Positions 1-11,253 of a stretch of 64,000 nucleotides of DNA are shown here, piece by piece. The stretch's first letter is position 1, and every line of letters starts with the position of its first letter. This stretch comes from Entonaema liquescens (taxonomy: Eukaryota; Ascomycota; Sordariomycetes; Xylariales; Xylariaceae). Below the pieces are notes generated by a model, which worked only from the letters and a program-made list of their open reading frames with translations, ran no database searches and had not been told where the DNA came from. The position numbers and the translations under genes were made by a program. The DNA lies in the NCBI GenBank assembly GCA_902805475.1, contig CADCSX010000001.1:1488001-1552000 (forward strand). The letters run 5' to 3'.

Positions 1-839
1 ATCTGCGCCATCATCCTCGCGCCGACGCTAATCTGCATCTCCATCTACCTGACTCTCAAGCACGTCACGCTGTCCATCAGCCCGGAGCTCTCGCGCCTGC
101 GCCCGCGGCTCTACCCGCTCATCTTCGTCCCCGCAGACGTCTCGTGCCTGATCCTGCAGGCCATCGGCGGCAGCCTCGCCGCCTCCGCCGGCTACGACAA
201 CCCGGAGCTGCTGCTCAACGGCGACCGCGTGATTATCGCCGGCATCGCCCTGCAGTGCGCCGTGCTGGCCTTCTTCGGCGCTATGTGCGTCGACTACTTC
301 CGCCGCACCAGGATGTGGGTGAAGTCCGGCCAGGCTACCCCCCAGGCCCTGGCCACTTGGAACGATCGCAAGTTTCGCATGTTCTGCTACGCGGTCGCCG
401 GCGCGTACGCGGGCATCTTGATTCGGTGCATTTACCGGATCGCCGAGATGGCGGGTGGTTGGGGAAATGAAATCATGCAGGATGAGCCGTCGTTTGTTGT
501 GCTGGAAGGATTGTAAGTCGTCTACCTACCTCTCTCTCTCTCTCTATCTTCTTTTTCTCTCTCTTCCCCCTTTTTAGGAGAGGAGGGGAGAAATATGCAG
601 ATAGGTATATCATAAACCAAGTTCCCATCCACTAACAACACATCTATCTCAACAGCTGCATCATCATCCCCGTCATCCTACTAACCGCCTTCCCACCCGG
701 CGTCCTGTTCCCTGCTATGGCTGAGCGCGAAGCCCAGCGCTTCAAGGGGAAAAACAAGGGAGAGAAGACGCAGCCCGAAGAACCCATTACTTCGGGTGAT
801 GAGGGACACCAGACGGAGCAGAAGACTCTTAGCGTATAA
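1..839 (+). CDS. RTA1-like lipid-translocating/resistance membrane protein, 5' end missing
   Basis: Partial gene running in from the left edge; reading frame 1 is open from base 1. Exons are 1-512 and 656-839, joined by a 143-bp intron with GTAAGT donor, CTAAC branch point near 632 and CAG acceptor. About 231 residues are visible. They contain several hydrophobic helices (for example ICAIILAPTLICISIYL and ADVSCLILQAIGGSLAAS), the small-residue-rich helices and conserved Asp/Gln of the RTA1 family, then a cytosolic Lys/Glu-rich tail ending in KTLSV. RTA1 proteins are fungal seven-helix membrane proteins linked to 7-aminocholesterol resistance and phospholipid translocation; the substrate here is inferred only from family. 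The gene converges on the AP-3 beta gene on the opposite strand. The start codon lies outside the window. Confidence 0.85.
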
Positions 840-1341
840 GATTTAGCGTTTCCGCGTTTTCATAATCTCTTGCTATTTCTCTCCAAGTCGGAAATTAGAC
901 CTACGACCAGCGGCTTCTTTTTTTTTCTTCCTCGCCTGCTTGGCTCGTTTACTTTTGGCATATACATGAAGCGTGTGCGATGATATATTTACCTGCTTAG
1001 ATATCCACGTATTTGCATACCTATATACATTTATAGATTTAAGTACCCCCTTATGGTTTCCTACGTACATAATAGTACAATGCCTACCTCGAAGCATTTC
1101 GATTCATCAGTGATGTAATATCAGCGATGGAGCAGACTATTAAATTTATGCACAGTGGTTGCCTTTGTGAACAGAACATGCGGACGATATTTTATTAACC
1201 TTTCTAGGCGGGTAGCCAGAAGCATGATCTAGCGACGCCTGGTTCTATGTAGCCGGTCCTAACGCTCTCTACGCCTATGCATTTCTATTCGTGTAGCCCT
1301 GCTTGATATGCAAAAAAGGTAAAGGTAAGCAAGCTCTGTGT
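840..1341. other. Convergent intergenic region (3' flanks)
   Basis: Space between the stop codons of the RTA1-like gene and the AP-3 beta gene. It should hold both 3' untranslated regions. No further open frame of credible composition, repeat or RNA gene was recognised. Confidence 0.6.
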
Positions 1342-3821
1342 TTACCCGTTAAGGAATCCTTCTAGCTCAGCTTTGGAGTTGTCCAATTCCTCATCCGTCT
1401 CCTCATCTTCTTCCTCTTCAGACTCCTCCTCTGATTCCTCCTCCTCTTCTTCTTCGCTTTCCTCTTCCTCTTCGGCGCCCTCTTCGGCATCATCATACGC
1501 TTCCTCTTCCTCATCCTCATCCTCGGCGAGCCAATCGTCTAACGTCTTGGCTCCTGTTCCCGCCGACGCGGAGAGCCCATTGCTCCTACTTCCTTGGGCT
1601 GCCACCGAAGAGTCGCCCAACATTCGTGCCGTCGGAACAGCTCTCTTCTCTTCGCCATATTCGTTCGGGACGCCGTCCTGAGCCCGAAGCTTCGGGTCCG
1701 GTTCCCTGCCTTCTTCGACCCAGTCTGGCAGGGGTTCGTACCCGCGGAGGCCGTGCACACCTCCGCCTCCGGCGAGTACTAATGCCGACGAGCCTAATAA
1801 GAACCCTTTCCTCGTCTCCGATGGGCTAGGTGCTTGTGGCGCGGGTTTGGGCGCAAGTAGCATCAGCGTCGCTAATTGGGGTACGCTCAGCAAGGCTTTA
1901 TATAAGCGCGTGCGATCGCGCAAATCATACGATGTATCGTAACGGACGAGTAAAAGGACGTAATTCCATAAGCGAGAAATGGGATGATCCTCTGAGTTTG
2001 GCGGAGGCTCGTGGTTCTCTTCATCCGACTTTTGCTCCTCCGTTGTCCGGTTCAGATGATGTAGGTAGACTTTTGCTGCGAGGAGGACGATCTGCCGCTT
2101 AGCGATCTCTGATTCTTCTGCGAATTCTTTTAGAAGTATTCGCAGCACATCCGCTGCAATATTGTCCTCGCCGTTCAAGCCAGCAAATTCGCCCACGAGC
2201 CAGATGATTGTCGCACGGGCTTGCGGGTCGGTCGCAGAATCGAGATTCTTCGCTAGGCGCACAACAGTACCTACGTGCGCCTGAGGTTCTTGTTGAATAA
2301 GGTGGCGGATTACCGTTAGTGATTCAGCAGCTAGAGTACCATCAAGACTTGTTATTTGTCCTAGCAAAAGCCGCATACATCGAGGCGCAGTGGCTGGATC
2401 TCCTTGAGCGCATCGACCAATAGCTCGCACTGCTTCGCGGACAAGCGACTTATTCGTTCCACGAGAGAAATGTTCAAGCTCATTGAGGATGAGACTTTTC
2501 GTTTGTAAAGGGCTATGGGGAAGATTAGTGTAAGCACTTCGAGCTTCAGCTCCCATACCGGAGCTGTGTCGGTGGCGCGAACGAGAAAATGGGAGGCATA
2601 TTTGACGAATGATTCTGGATGCGCAAGACAGACAGATACTATGTTATATAGAGCGACTTGTTGAATATCCTGTGCTCCTCGTAAAAGAGCAACCAACGGG
2701 CCGACAGCGGTTTTGGTGTATTCAGGTGTACCTAGGTCCGCATAACAACGGGCCACAGCTACCACTACACCCGAGTTCCTGCTTTGTAAAAGTGGCTTAA
2801 TCCCATTGAGTAATAGGACGAGATCCGGATCCAGGATTACTACCCGTTCCCCTTCCGACACAGGCTGCGATTCACCTTCCCCGTAGAAGTCTTGGAGATC
2901 GGCGGATTTATCTTGTGATCTGACAGTCCTTGTCCGCCTCGGGAAGCACTTCCGCGCGTAGATAGACATCATTCTCAGCACGGCCAGTTGACTCCATTCA
3001 TCCATATCTACGATCTTCTTGACAAGACTCCTGTAGTGCTTGTGAATCAAGTCTACTCTTTCGGGGCAGATTTCCATGTAAGCGCTAACTGCGGCACCAG
3101 CGACGAAGTACTGCTTGTCGCCTAGGAGCGTCGTCAGGTATTCTAGGAGCTGGGGTAGGGTGTTCGGTTCTAAACGGTAACATTTTGGTATAGCGAGAGC
3201 AGCAGCCTTACGCACATGAGGGGACATATCGACTGTGCCCTTCTTGATCGCTAGGGATACGATCTGACTGATAACAGGAACTCGAATGCCAGACATGGTT
3301 CGTAGGGCAAGGGCTCGGACTTGGGGGTTCGAATCCGAAAGGGACTTCTGGATCGTATTAATAGATAAAAGGGCCATATCTGGTTCTTGTTCGGCATGAT
3401 GTATAAGATATATGTATACAAGCTTCTTAATTTCGAGGTTTGGTGACGCGACATTCTTGACGATAGATGAGAAGAATGGGAGTGTCTTCTGCTGGCGATA
3501 CATCATCTGGATAAGTAGGATCGATCAGTCGGCGTATTCTAGTAGTCGACGAGGGGAGTAGATCATGCGTACAGAAATAACACGTCGTAACCCATCGAGT
3601 ACCTCGCGGTCATTTCGGCTATCGAGGAGCTTCTTTAGCTGTGCCGTCGGTAGGGATCGCGTTGTGCTGCGAGAGCTCCGGGCAGCTTGGGCCGCATCGA
3701 GAGTGAGCTCCCGGGCTAAAGACGGAAGTCAGTTCACCTCAGTCAAGATATCCTTCGAAAATAATATATGAAGGCTCTTACCACTCTCAAGTAGATTAGA
3801 TATTCGAGAGATAGACTCCAT
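1342..3821 (-). CDS. apl6: AP-3 adaptor complex large subunit beta, with an apparent 1-nt frameshift
   Basis: Large beta subunit of the AP-3 coat that sorts cargo from Golgi/endosome to vacuole. Exons on the minus strand are 3821-3782, 3715-3573 and 3506-1342, with GT..AG introns and matching phases. The start ATG at 3821 gives MESISRISNLLESARELT, followed by an adaptin HEAT-like region (for example KLVYIYLIHHAEQEPD, VRALALRTMSGIRVP, RKAAALAIPKCYRLEP) and a long Asp/Glu/Ser-rich C-terminal tail, typical of fungal AP-3 beta. About 782 aa once the frame is restored, the usual size. The frame changes at a run of four G at 2517-2520: LTLIFP is read in one frame and HSPLQTKSLILNELEHFSRG in the next. 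Five bases there would keep one frame. No intron fits, because the sequence is conserved on both sides. It is either a sequencing/assembly error or a real null allele. Confidence 0.88.
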
Positions 3822-4302
3822 GTCGTAGGTGAAGACGCGCACACAGCTAGGAAGCTGTTGCGTTTTGTCGCGTGTTCTTAGGATGTGTGACGTCGGTGGA
3901 AGAAGAACTGGGATCTAGAGCTTGGGATCGGTACAGCAGCGGTGTTGAACTTTGGCGGGGCTTTTCCCCGTTAGTTTTACCCGACTTTTGTGGAACCACC
4001 TTCTAATTGAGTTCTACTAAAGTCAGGCCGCGGAGGTAGGTACGACATACAGTGACATAGCATACGTCCCACCTCCGAATTCCACCCATTTATTTTTTTT
4101 TCGGGAAGCCGGTTTGTTAATATATTATCGGAACGTGGTACCAAGCGCCTAATAAAGCCCGGCATTTACGTAGTAGATATACCTTCAAGTGCACCTCAAT
4201 TATAGTGTAATATCCAAAAGCTCGCACATCTAGCCATATGTTTTCAATTTAATAATTCATTGTTCAAATTCTAGTAATGGCCGTAATGAAGCCACAATAT
4301 TC
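3822..4302. promoter_or_regulatory. Divergent promoter region, AP-3 beta and 4303 gene
   Basis: 481-bp region between two divergently transcribed genes, so it should carry both promoters. A T-rich tract lies near 4090-4100. No specific operator or TATA box was assigned. Confidence 0.4.
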
Positions 4303-5091
4303 ATGTCTTCGGCGCCTTTTCTACTTCTCTCTCCAGCACTACCTTCTGAACTTCTCACTTATATCTTAAGTCACCATGTTCATCCTACTACTCTGATTAT
4401 ATGCTCTTCCCGTTCTGACTTCCTTGAATCTCTCGCCGACGATGTTCTCCAGGAGACAGCTTCTCTGGATGAAGTAACCTCTGTTGAACATTCCATCGAA
4501 GCTTCGTCATCTGCTGCTACGCCGGAGACTCATAATATCAAACAAGAGCAAGTTAGACAACAACAACAACACCGGCTACTCTCCTCTCCGTTATATCAAA
4601 TAGCCACATCACGACACATTCGTGTCGTCTATATCCCTACGGTCACGCATCTCCGCGCATATTTATCCGTCTTCTCACCAGACGACTCTAGAGTTCCACT
4701 TCCACCAACCGGATTCAATTATCCAGGAAAGTATGCACCATGTATAATATTATACGGGTTCCTGGAGATACATCGCGACACCAGCGAATGGAGCGCACAG
4801 GGTCTCGGTAATTCGGCATCCGCGCTAGTAGAGCTGGGTCATCTGTTGTCGTGGCAGACACTCATCGTTGAGCCACGGAGGCATAATTCTGCATCACCAT
4901 TCGAAGATTTGCTAAGGGAAAGCGTCCCCTTTCTAAGTGGCGGTGGGCGAAGATTGGGCCCCGACGCGGAGGCCGGTTGGACTGGTCGGACTGTAGAAGT
5001 CGGAAGAGTCATGAAACGGTGGTTTGGGTTTGAACTTGGGACATGGGACATAAATTCCGATGAAGGAAAGGTAGGCACCAATAAGACATAG
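4303..5091 (+). CDS. Conserved-looking fungal protein of unknown function
   Basis: Uninterrupted 262-codon frame starting MSSAPFLLLSPALPSELLTY and ending at a TAG at 5091. It starts with a hydrophobic segment, followed by a beta-strand-like stretch (TTLIICSSRSDFLESLADDV), a low-complexity Gln-rich insert at about residues 80-90, then an ordered part (KYAPCIILYGFLEIHRDTSEWSAQ, and SALVELGHLLSWQTLIVEPR). The alternation of hydrophobic strands with charged loops resembles a degenerate nucleotide-binding or RecA-like fold, but no Walker motif is visible, so no function is assigned. It lies between AP-3 beta (divergent) and NUF2 (convergent). Codon use is ordinary for the window. I consider it a real gene because of its length, composition and clean position. 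Confidence 0.65.
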   Translation: MSSAPFLLLSPALPSELLTYILSHHVHPTTLIICSSRSDFLESLADDVLQETASLDEVTSVEHSIEASSSAATPETHNIKQEQVRQQQQHRLLSSPLYQIATSRHIRVVYIPTVTHLRAYLSVFSPDDSRVPLPPTGFNYPGKYAPCIILYGFLEIHRDTSEWSAQGLGNSASALVELGHLLSWQTLIVEPRRHNSASPFEDLLRESVPFLSGGGRRLGPDAEAGWTGRTVEVGRVMKRWFGFELGTWDINSDEGKVGTNKT

Positions 5092-5272
5092 TGAGCTCTG
5101 GGAACTGGGAATAATATGGTATCTCTTCGGACGCCTAAAAAACAAAATTACAATGATAATGAGCCCTATGTATACCTTCTAGCCCCGGTCGGTATGCAAC
5201 ACCTCAACGCCTTCCGTGGTATCATCCTTTCGTGGTCGCGTTATGTATCATTAAAAAGGTGAGCAACGGTGA

Positions 5273-6722
5273 TCAGATGGAGACAGCCTGTTCCATCTCC
5301 GTAATGTACAGTTTGATGTGCGACTCCATCTTCAGATACTCGTCATATGCGTTGTGAACCTCTCTCTCAATATTCTCCTTGAGATCCAGCATCTATCACC
5401 TTGTTAGTATTATAGAGAAAATTGGGATGGGAATGATTAAATCCACATACCTTCTTCTCAGTCTGCTCGATTCGGACTCTCCGTCTCTCGATTTCTGTAC
5501 CCTTTGTTGCTCGCTCCTCCGTCAGTTTTTTGTGCAATGCTCGAAGCTCTTCCATCTTTCCTTTGGCTTCCTGCGCCTTCTCCCGACTTTGTTCGCGTAG
5601 CTTTTCCGTACGCTCGTTCCACTTGTTTAATTGTCTCTGCAGCAATCCTTCTACTCTCTCCACTTCCTTGACATTGTTGCCACGCTCTGACAAAGCATCT
5701 CGCTGTTTTGCGTTTCTAGCATTTTCCTCTTCCTCTTTGGCTAGTTCTGTTGAGATCTCGTCGAGGAGTTTGATACAAGAAGCCACATCTGTTGCCACAA
5801 CACCAAAGGAATCAGTTGAAGTTTGCAATGCCCTTGCTCGTCGATCCAGAGAGTCTATATGGGCCTTATCTGTGTTGAGAGTATTGCTGAGCTCTGCCAG
5901 ACTTGTTTGTAGCGCTTGGGGACTTTGCAGGGTGTATGGTCGTAGCTTAGCACTCTCCTGCTTGAGCAACATTTTCTCGGTTGTCTTTTGCTCAAGTCTT
6001 TGTGCTAGCTCTCCCTTCTTCTCCTTGGCCTCCTCTAACCGAACTGCGACTTTCTCTTGGTTCCGTCGTAGCTCCAATAGCGTCTTCTTCAATTCCTCGT
6101 TACGCTCCGTCTTTTCGCGGACTTGAGCTTCCATCGCCTTCCGGTTATGTCGCATTTCCTCTAGCCTGGCTTCTAAATCCTGGTTCTCGCCATATAGCGT
6201 ATCGATCCGCGCCTTAGTCTGTTCAGCCTTGTTGAAATGCTCGTCGATGACATTGGTTTGGCTTTCGCGGAAGCGAACAAAGTTTATCAAATAGCTGAAA
6301 ATCTTAACGAGTCGTGGGTGCGTGGGTTTGTATAGATCGCTAAAACTGAAGTCTGTAATCCCGCATTCGAGAAGTAACTTGCGCAATGATACATAGAAAC
6401 CCAATAAGTTTCGAGTATCGGGAGGTACGATATCGACGAATTCGCCGCATACATCCTCGGCGGCAGCGCGCATCGCCGGCTCGACGGTGTCGCGGGTCGC
6501 ATTCAAAAGCAGTTCAGCGAACCACTCAAAGATCATTTGTACTTGTAATGGATTCGGCTTCTGCAGGTCGGCGACAGTAAAGGGGATCCCGATGTCCGTT
6601 ATGCAACCGACGATCTCCCTATCCGGCAGCCGCATGAAGGCATCGGCTTCTTCCTCCTTCTTGCGCGTGCGCGACTGGGTTTGCGCCGGCGGTATTATCG
6701 ACATTCGCGAGTTGTACGCCAT
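5273..6722 (-). CDS. nuf2: Kinetochore protein NUF2 (Ndc80 complex)
   Basis: Subunit of the Ndc80 complex that couples kinetochores to spindle microtubules. Two minus-strand exons, 6722-5451 and 5392-5273; the intron runs from GTATGT to a GATAG acceptor. Start is the ATG at 6722 (MAYNSRMSIIPPAQ); two upstream codons stay open but begin with GTG. The N-terminal part (RLPDREIVGCITDIGIPFTV, then LQVQMIFEWFAELLL) is the calponin-homology-like domain. From about residue 150 to the end the protein is a coiled coil (ENQDLEARLEEMRHNRKAME), which pairs with NDC80. Total 463 aa, matching yeast (451) and human (464) NUF2. The second exon supplies the last 39 residues, MLDLKENIEREVHNAYDEYL through EQAVSI. 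Confidence 0.95.
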
Positions 6723-8196
6723 GGTCACGCTACTGGATATTTATGATTTTCGGAGAGAAGTATAAAGTCCGTATATTTTATAGTATTGGATAATCTAGTA
6801 TCAAAATAGACATACTATTTTCGAGAATTGTTCCGAATCGCTGAATTGTCGAGTTCGGTGATGGAGTGGAAAAGGCTTGGAGATATGTTTTGATACGGTT
6901 GCTATGTGGGCCCTAACAGCTAAGATACGGGGTGGGATGCGTAAACAATTGGATTATGTCACTCTTGCTGATTGGTTCAAATGTTCTTCTAGTGCCGTCT
7001 TACCTAATACACATATAGAAGTACTTAGTTACATGTAGTTATAGGATGAATATCTAGGTATATAATTCGTAATAACTGGTGCATTTTTCTTTTTCTTTCT
7101 CCTTTTTAGTATTATCTTGTTATCTTGATAAATCGAGATATTATAGGTTCAAATAGGTATGGGTAATGATTCCATCTGATGTTCCTTCTCATCTCGAGCC
7201 CCACGAATTGGGTACCTGAAATCTTAGCTGCGATGTGGGCTGAATGGAGTGGCTTAAGCCACTACCGCCCTTAAAATAATGTCCGATGTATACAAACTTG
7301 TGTGATAGGTCCCCGAGGTGAAATATCTTCAGGAACAAGGTCATGGTTTTGAACCATTACTAGCATTACTAGGTGCTTATTTATCGTGTCATTATTGATA
7401 TCGACTTGAAACCCCTTCGACGGCCTTGTTTTCAGCTGTACAAATCAGGAGTTCTGACATAAGACTTGGCCCTGATAATCCTGGATATAGCCACAATCGG
7501 AGATCTTCGTTATATGGCAGTAATAAGATAGTCAGTCTAGTGCTTGGCTCGCTAGAAGCTTCTTACTATAATGCGCAATTTGAGTATATATCCAATCAGA
7601 GTTCTTCAATCATCAATCCTTTCATATGTATGCGAGTATTTCCTATACTCGAATCGCTTATTTCCAGATCATCAAGGCTTGCGGAGAACAGACGTTTACA
7701 TCCAATGGAAACTGTAGTATGACACCTGTGCTTTTTCATCCTCTTACTATGCAGTCAGTAGATGTTCTATAGATCCACAGGAGACGAGAAGGGCAGCGGC
7801 TCGCAATGTACGACCTTATCGAAGTCAAGCGTCCAATCATTAAAGATACCAAGGTATCTCTCGTCCAAAACGGAGACAGTAGGTAAACTGCTTCATTTAG
7901 ATTTGCTGCGCTGGTTAGAGCGATATAGCATGTAATCCAGAGATGTCCTTATCTGGATGCACGTTTGGGACCGATCGTCCATTAAGCTGCTCAGGAACCG
8001 CCCTCTTGCATAGGGGCCCAGGGGAGATGTGTGCATCGAGCACACAACCTTCTACGTGTCAGTCTTGAGAGGCATAACCACCATGTCTTGAGTTACCATC
8101 GCCGCCCCCGCATATGCAAGTACCATAGATCAGATTTCCAATAAGAGCCGAACAGGCTATCACCAATATCTGCTTGCATTTTGCGTCTTTTATCTA

Positions 8197-8231
8197 GTGT
8201 ATGTATGTAGTGTATGTATGTATGTATGTAC
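8197..8231. repeat. GTAT microsatellite
   Basis: Imperfect run of GTAT/GTATGT units interrupted once by AGT. Simple sequence repeat with no associated gene. Confidence 0.8.
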
Positions 8232-9215
8232 GGGTTAGACAGGATATTCAAGCGTGAAACTCTCTTATTAGTATCTTCAAGGATGAGTTGTGGTGACGTA
8301 CAAAGCAAGGGAGACGAGAAACAGGAGGTAGGATGCCCTATGTCCTATGTCTATCCTTTTACAGCAACGGGGCGTCTATCATTTCCATTCGTGAGTTTGG
8401 TACCCGAAGCTATACCCTATTGCGATGCACAAGCCGTACTATATTCACCATATTTACAAAGCAGAAGGGCTAGTTAAACTACATACCTACTCAGGTTTGC
8501 TCGAATTCCTTAATAACAACATGTCTGCCGTTCGTAAAGCTTAGAGGAAACTAAAAATTCGATATTGGCTGCAAGCTGCAATAGTTCCTGTTGCGAAAAG
8601 CGTGACAACGTCTAAATCCTCCTTGGCAAGGTCATGAATACGAGACCTGTTCGGGTTTTAGGTATTCCACCGCCAAATTTTCTACTGGTAACCCATTCTG
8701 CTACTGTGCAGTACGGGGCAGCCCGCCTCGGTTACAGCGCTGGATGGACAACGGTGGATATCTAGTGCTCGCTAGCATGCCCGTAACAAATACATAGGCC
8801 ATTTAGCTTGGCACAGCCGTAGTTATTAAAAAGAGGCAGGTATTCTATTGTAATCCTTCTGTGCCTGTGCTCGTAGTTTGCGTAAGCACTCAGCCAGGAA
8901 TCATCTGGATGTAATTAAATACGTAACTCTACACGATGGAAGGAGAATAAAAAAAAGTTACCATTTCCATCAAGAAAAGGTTTATCTACTGCGGCCGATC
9001 GAACTTTCATTATGGATGTTCCCACGCAAACCCACACAACCCGCGTCCGATTACCACGAGTCGGACATAGTGGCATGGGTCAAGCGGCAAGCCGTGCCGC
9101 CAAACGATCCGTTAACCCTACATATTTGGTGCTGCTGTTCTACCTAGTAAAGCTCGGACGTGAAACTTTTCATAGTGCGTGTTCTCGGCGTGGTTAAGTG
9201 AAGGATTAGATTATT

Positions 9216-9245
9216 GAAACAGAAACAGAAACAGAGACAGAAACA
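9216..9245. repeat. GAAACA hexanucleotide repeat
   Basis: Five units of GAAACA, one of them changed to GAGACA. Purine-rich simple repeat in gene-free DNA. Confidence 0.8.
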
Positions 9246-9613
9246 ACAGATATCATCTGTAGGAAATTGTATGATGACATACATGGATACTCCAAGCTCA
9301 CCAGTTTGTACTAAACAAACAAATGACCTTATGTAAACTTACACTTACATCAATGAACGCAAAGTTTGGAAAGGTCATGTGTCGTACCTTGCTGTTTTCC
9401 TTGTACCTGACATCACCGATTAAAGCTTAGCTGCACGAAGCCCGGCTTTTGCCTTCCAAGTGCCGCCACGCTATGCTACGCCATGTTATCATTGATAGTT
9501 GCTGAAGAACCGCTATCGATGGCTTAGTCTAGAGAGTCTTGACATCAAATAACTACATGCAAATCTATGTCTGATATGTATATCGATAAAAGTGCGTACG
9601 CGTGTAAGTGCAC

Positions 9614-9669
9614 ATGAGGTATAAGGTATGAGGTATGAGGTATGAGGTATGAGGTATGAGGTATGAGGT
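9614..9669. repeat. ATGAGGT heptanucleotide tandem array, 8 units
   Basis: Eight head-to-tail 7-bp units; seven are exactly ATGAGGT and the second is ATAAGGT. A degenerate ninth unit follows (ATGTAGT). A minisatellite-like array, likely variable between strains. Confidence 0.9.
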
Positions 9670-11253
9670 ATGTAGTAGGCAATATTTTTGCAGTTGTTGA
9701 TAGCCTACCTTTAAGTGTGGGTTATTATTTCATTGGTCGCGATTCATTATCAAAAGCCGTCCTCGAGCCCGTTCCCACTAGCTCTTAAACCTTAAGTGAC
9801 TTGCATTCTTACTGTATTAATAAATGTCTTCTTTTACTTAATTCTTTTCTAATACATAACATATGGCGGTTCTGTTAACTAGTCTTAAACAGAGACTCAG
9901 AATTCTGAAGGATTTCCGAGGGCTAGGTCCATCCCGTATCGTATCCCTTAGATATGTAGGGAGTTAGGTGTATTTCGTGTAGTTAGTTATTATTTCTTAA
10001 CCCGAAAGTCTGCCGTACATCGCCCATAGGATGTAGGTAGGTACCTAGGTATGGATGGAAGTATGCCCTATGCTACCTACCTAGGTATCTTGGTACCTTC
10101 ATAGACCCCATGTACCGTACCCAAATTCTTTTTCAACAACCCGCACCCTGTCAAATGCGTAGCCCCTAATAGGACCAAATTCGGACAGGGTGGTAGCAAT
10201 TCGGATGTTACATACATGATGTAGGTACAGGTAACTGGCCAGGAAGAATGCATCCCCCAGGTATGCAAAAAGTAACTAGCTACTCGAACAAATGATTAAA
10301 TTCCTACGAATCGCTAGGATATTACGAGGTACTCATTACTTATATGCTACGTAGCACGACCGAATTCGATATGTACAATACTCTAAAAACTCCACTAAAA
10401 GGTGATTGTCTACAGTACCCGCGTACCCGTCAACCCGTTAGCATCAAGCCTGCCCAGCCCAAGGGTTCCCCCTGTGTGTGACTTCATTTCGCAAAGTCCA
10501 TTTAATCGCCCTTTCCCTGTTGTCCCTGCTGTTCCTGCCACACGCACTGACTGAAAATAGCAGTCGCCAAAGACGCTACCCCCGTTTCTGATTTTTTCTT
10601 TTCCCTTATGTCAAGTTCCTTGTAGGTGTTCCATATCTCCCCACTGCCGACCGCCACCGTCCCTCTATCGGTTCCCTCTAGGTTAAACTGTTCTTGCCTC
10701 TCCCCAAAGAACTGAACCACCCTCGAACCACCACCACAACCACCAAATCTGGAACCCAATCCAAAACTCGCAACATTCCAACACGAACGAGCTCCATCTT
10801 CATGCCTGCGCTGGAAACGCATTGAAGTAGTTCGCGTTTAACCCCAATACCAATATCCACATCTTTTCATTTTTTTTTTCTAATCATCACTAATTGGTCT
10901 CTCAGTCTCTAACTAAAGCAAAGGAGAAAGACACCAATAAATTCTACGTGCAATAACGTCCTGGTTGCTGCGGTGCGACGGCGTTTTTGGAGGTCCTGTC
11001 AATTCGAGCAAGACTCGTTTAGAAGCTGCACGAATTGGTTTGCGATACATCTCGGCGACCCGAATCGACCGGTGGCATATTTGTCAAGACATTACTGATT
11101 ATATGCATAATTCGAGTTAATCCGCGCCCATGGCGATAATCATTCTGCAGCGATCGTCACCCAGCATCATCGACAGGAACCCGCAATCGCGCATCGTAAT
11201 ATAGCCTCGCTAATATTTCCTACACCCAAGGTAGATTATTGACCTTTGGAAAT

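Larger units (their letters stand above)
6723..11253. other. 4.5-kb gene-free region
   Basis: Long stretch between the divergent NUF2 and 11254 genes. Open frames inside it (for example 7426-7722, 8093-8477, 8878-9147) have no recognisable motif, poor composition and no splice continuity, so none is called. It holds three simple tandem repeats, annotated separately, and a palindromic cluster of TAGGTAGGTACC/CTACCTACC around 10035-10089. The last 400 bp before 11254 are pyrimidine-rich (T-run near 10866-10880) and probably hold the promoter and leader of the downstream gene. Confidence 0.55.

Noticed and set aside
1373..1681. Open frame on the plus strand encoding an almost pure serine tract
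   Set aside because: It is the exact antisense of the acidic Asp/Glu-rich C-terminal tail of AP-3 beta; TCC/TCT runs arise from GAA/GAG codons on the other strand.
7426..9197. Several 60-100-codon open frames in the gene-free region
   Set aside because: No motif, no splice continuity, poor amino-acid composition, and overlapping frames on both strands.
11239..11253. Upstream extension of the 11254 gene (and similar short extensions at 6723-6728 and 44403-44414)
   Set aside because: These extensions begin with TTG or GTG; the first ATG in frame is used for each gene.
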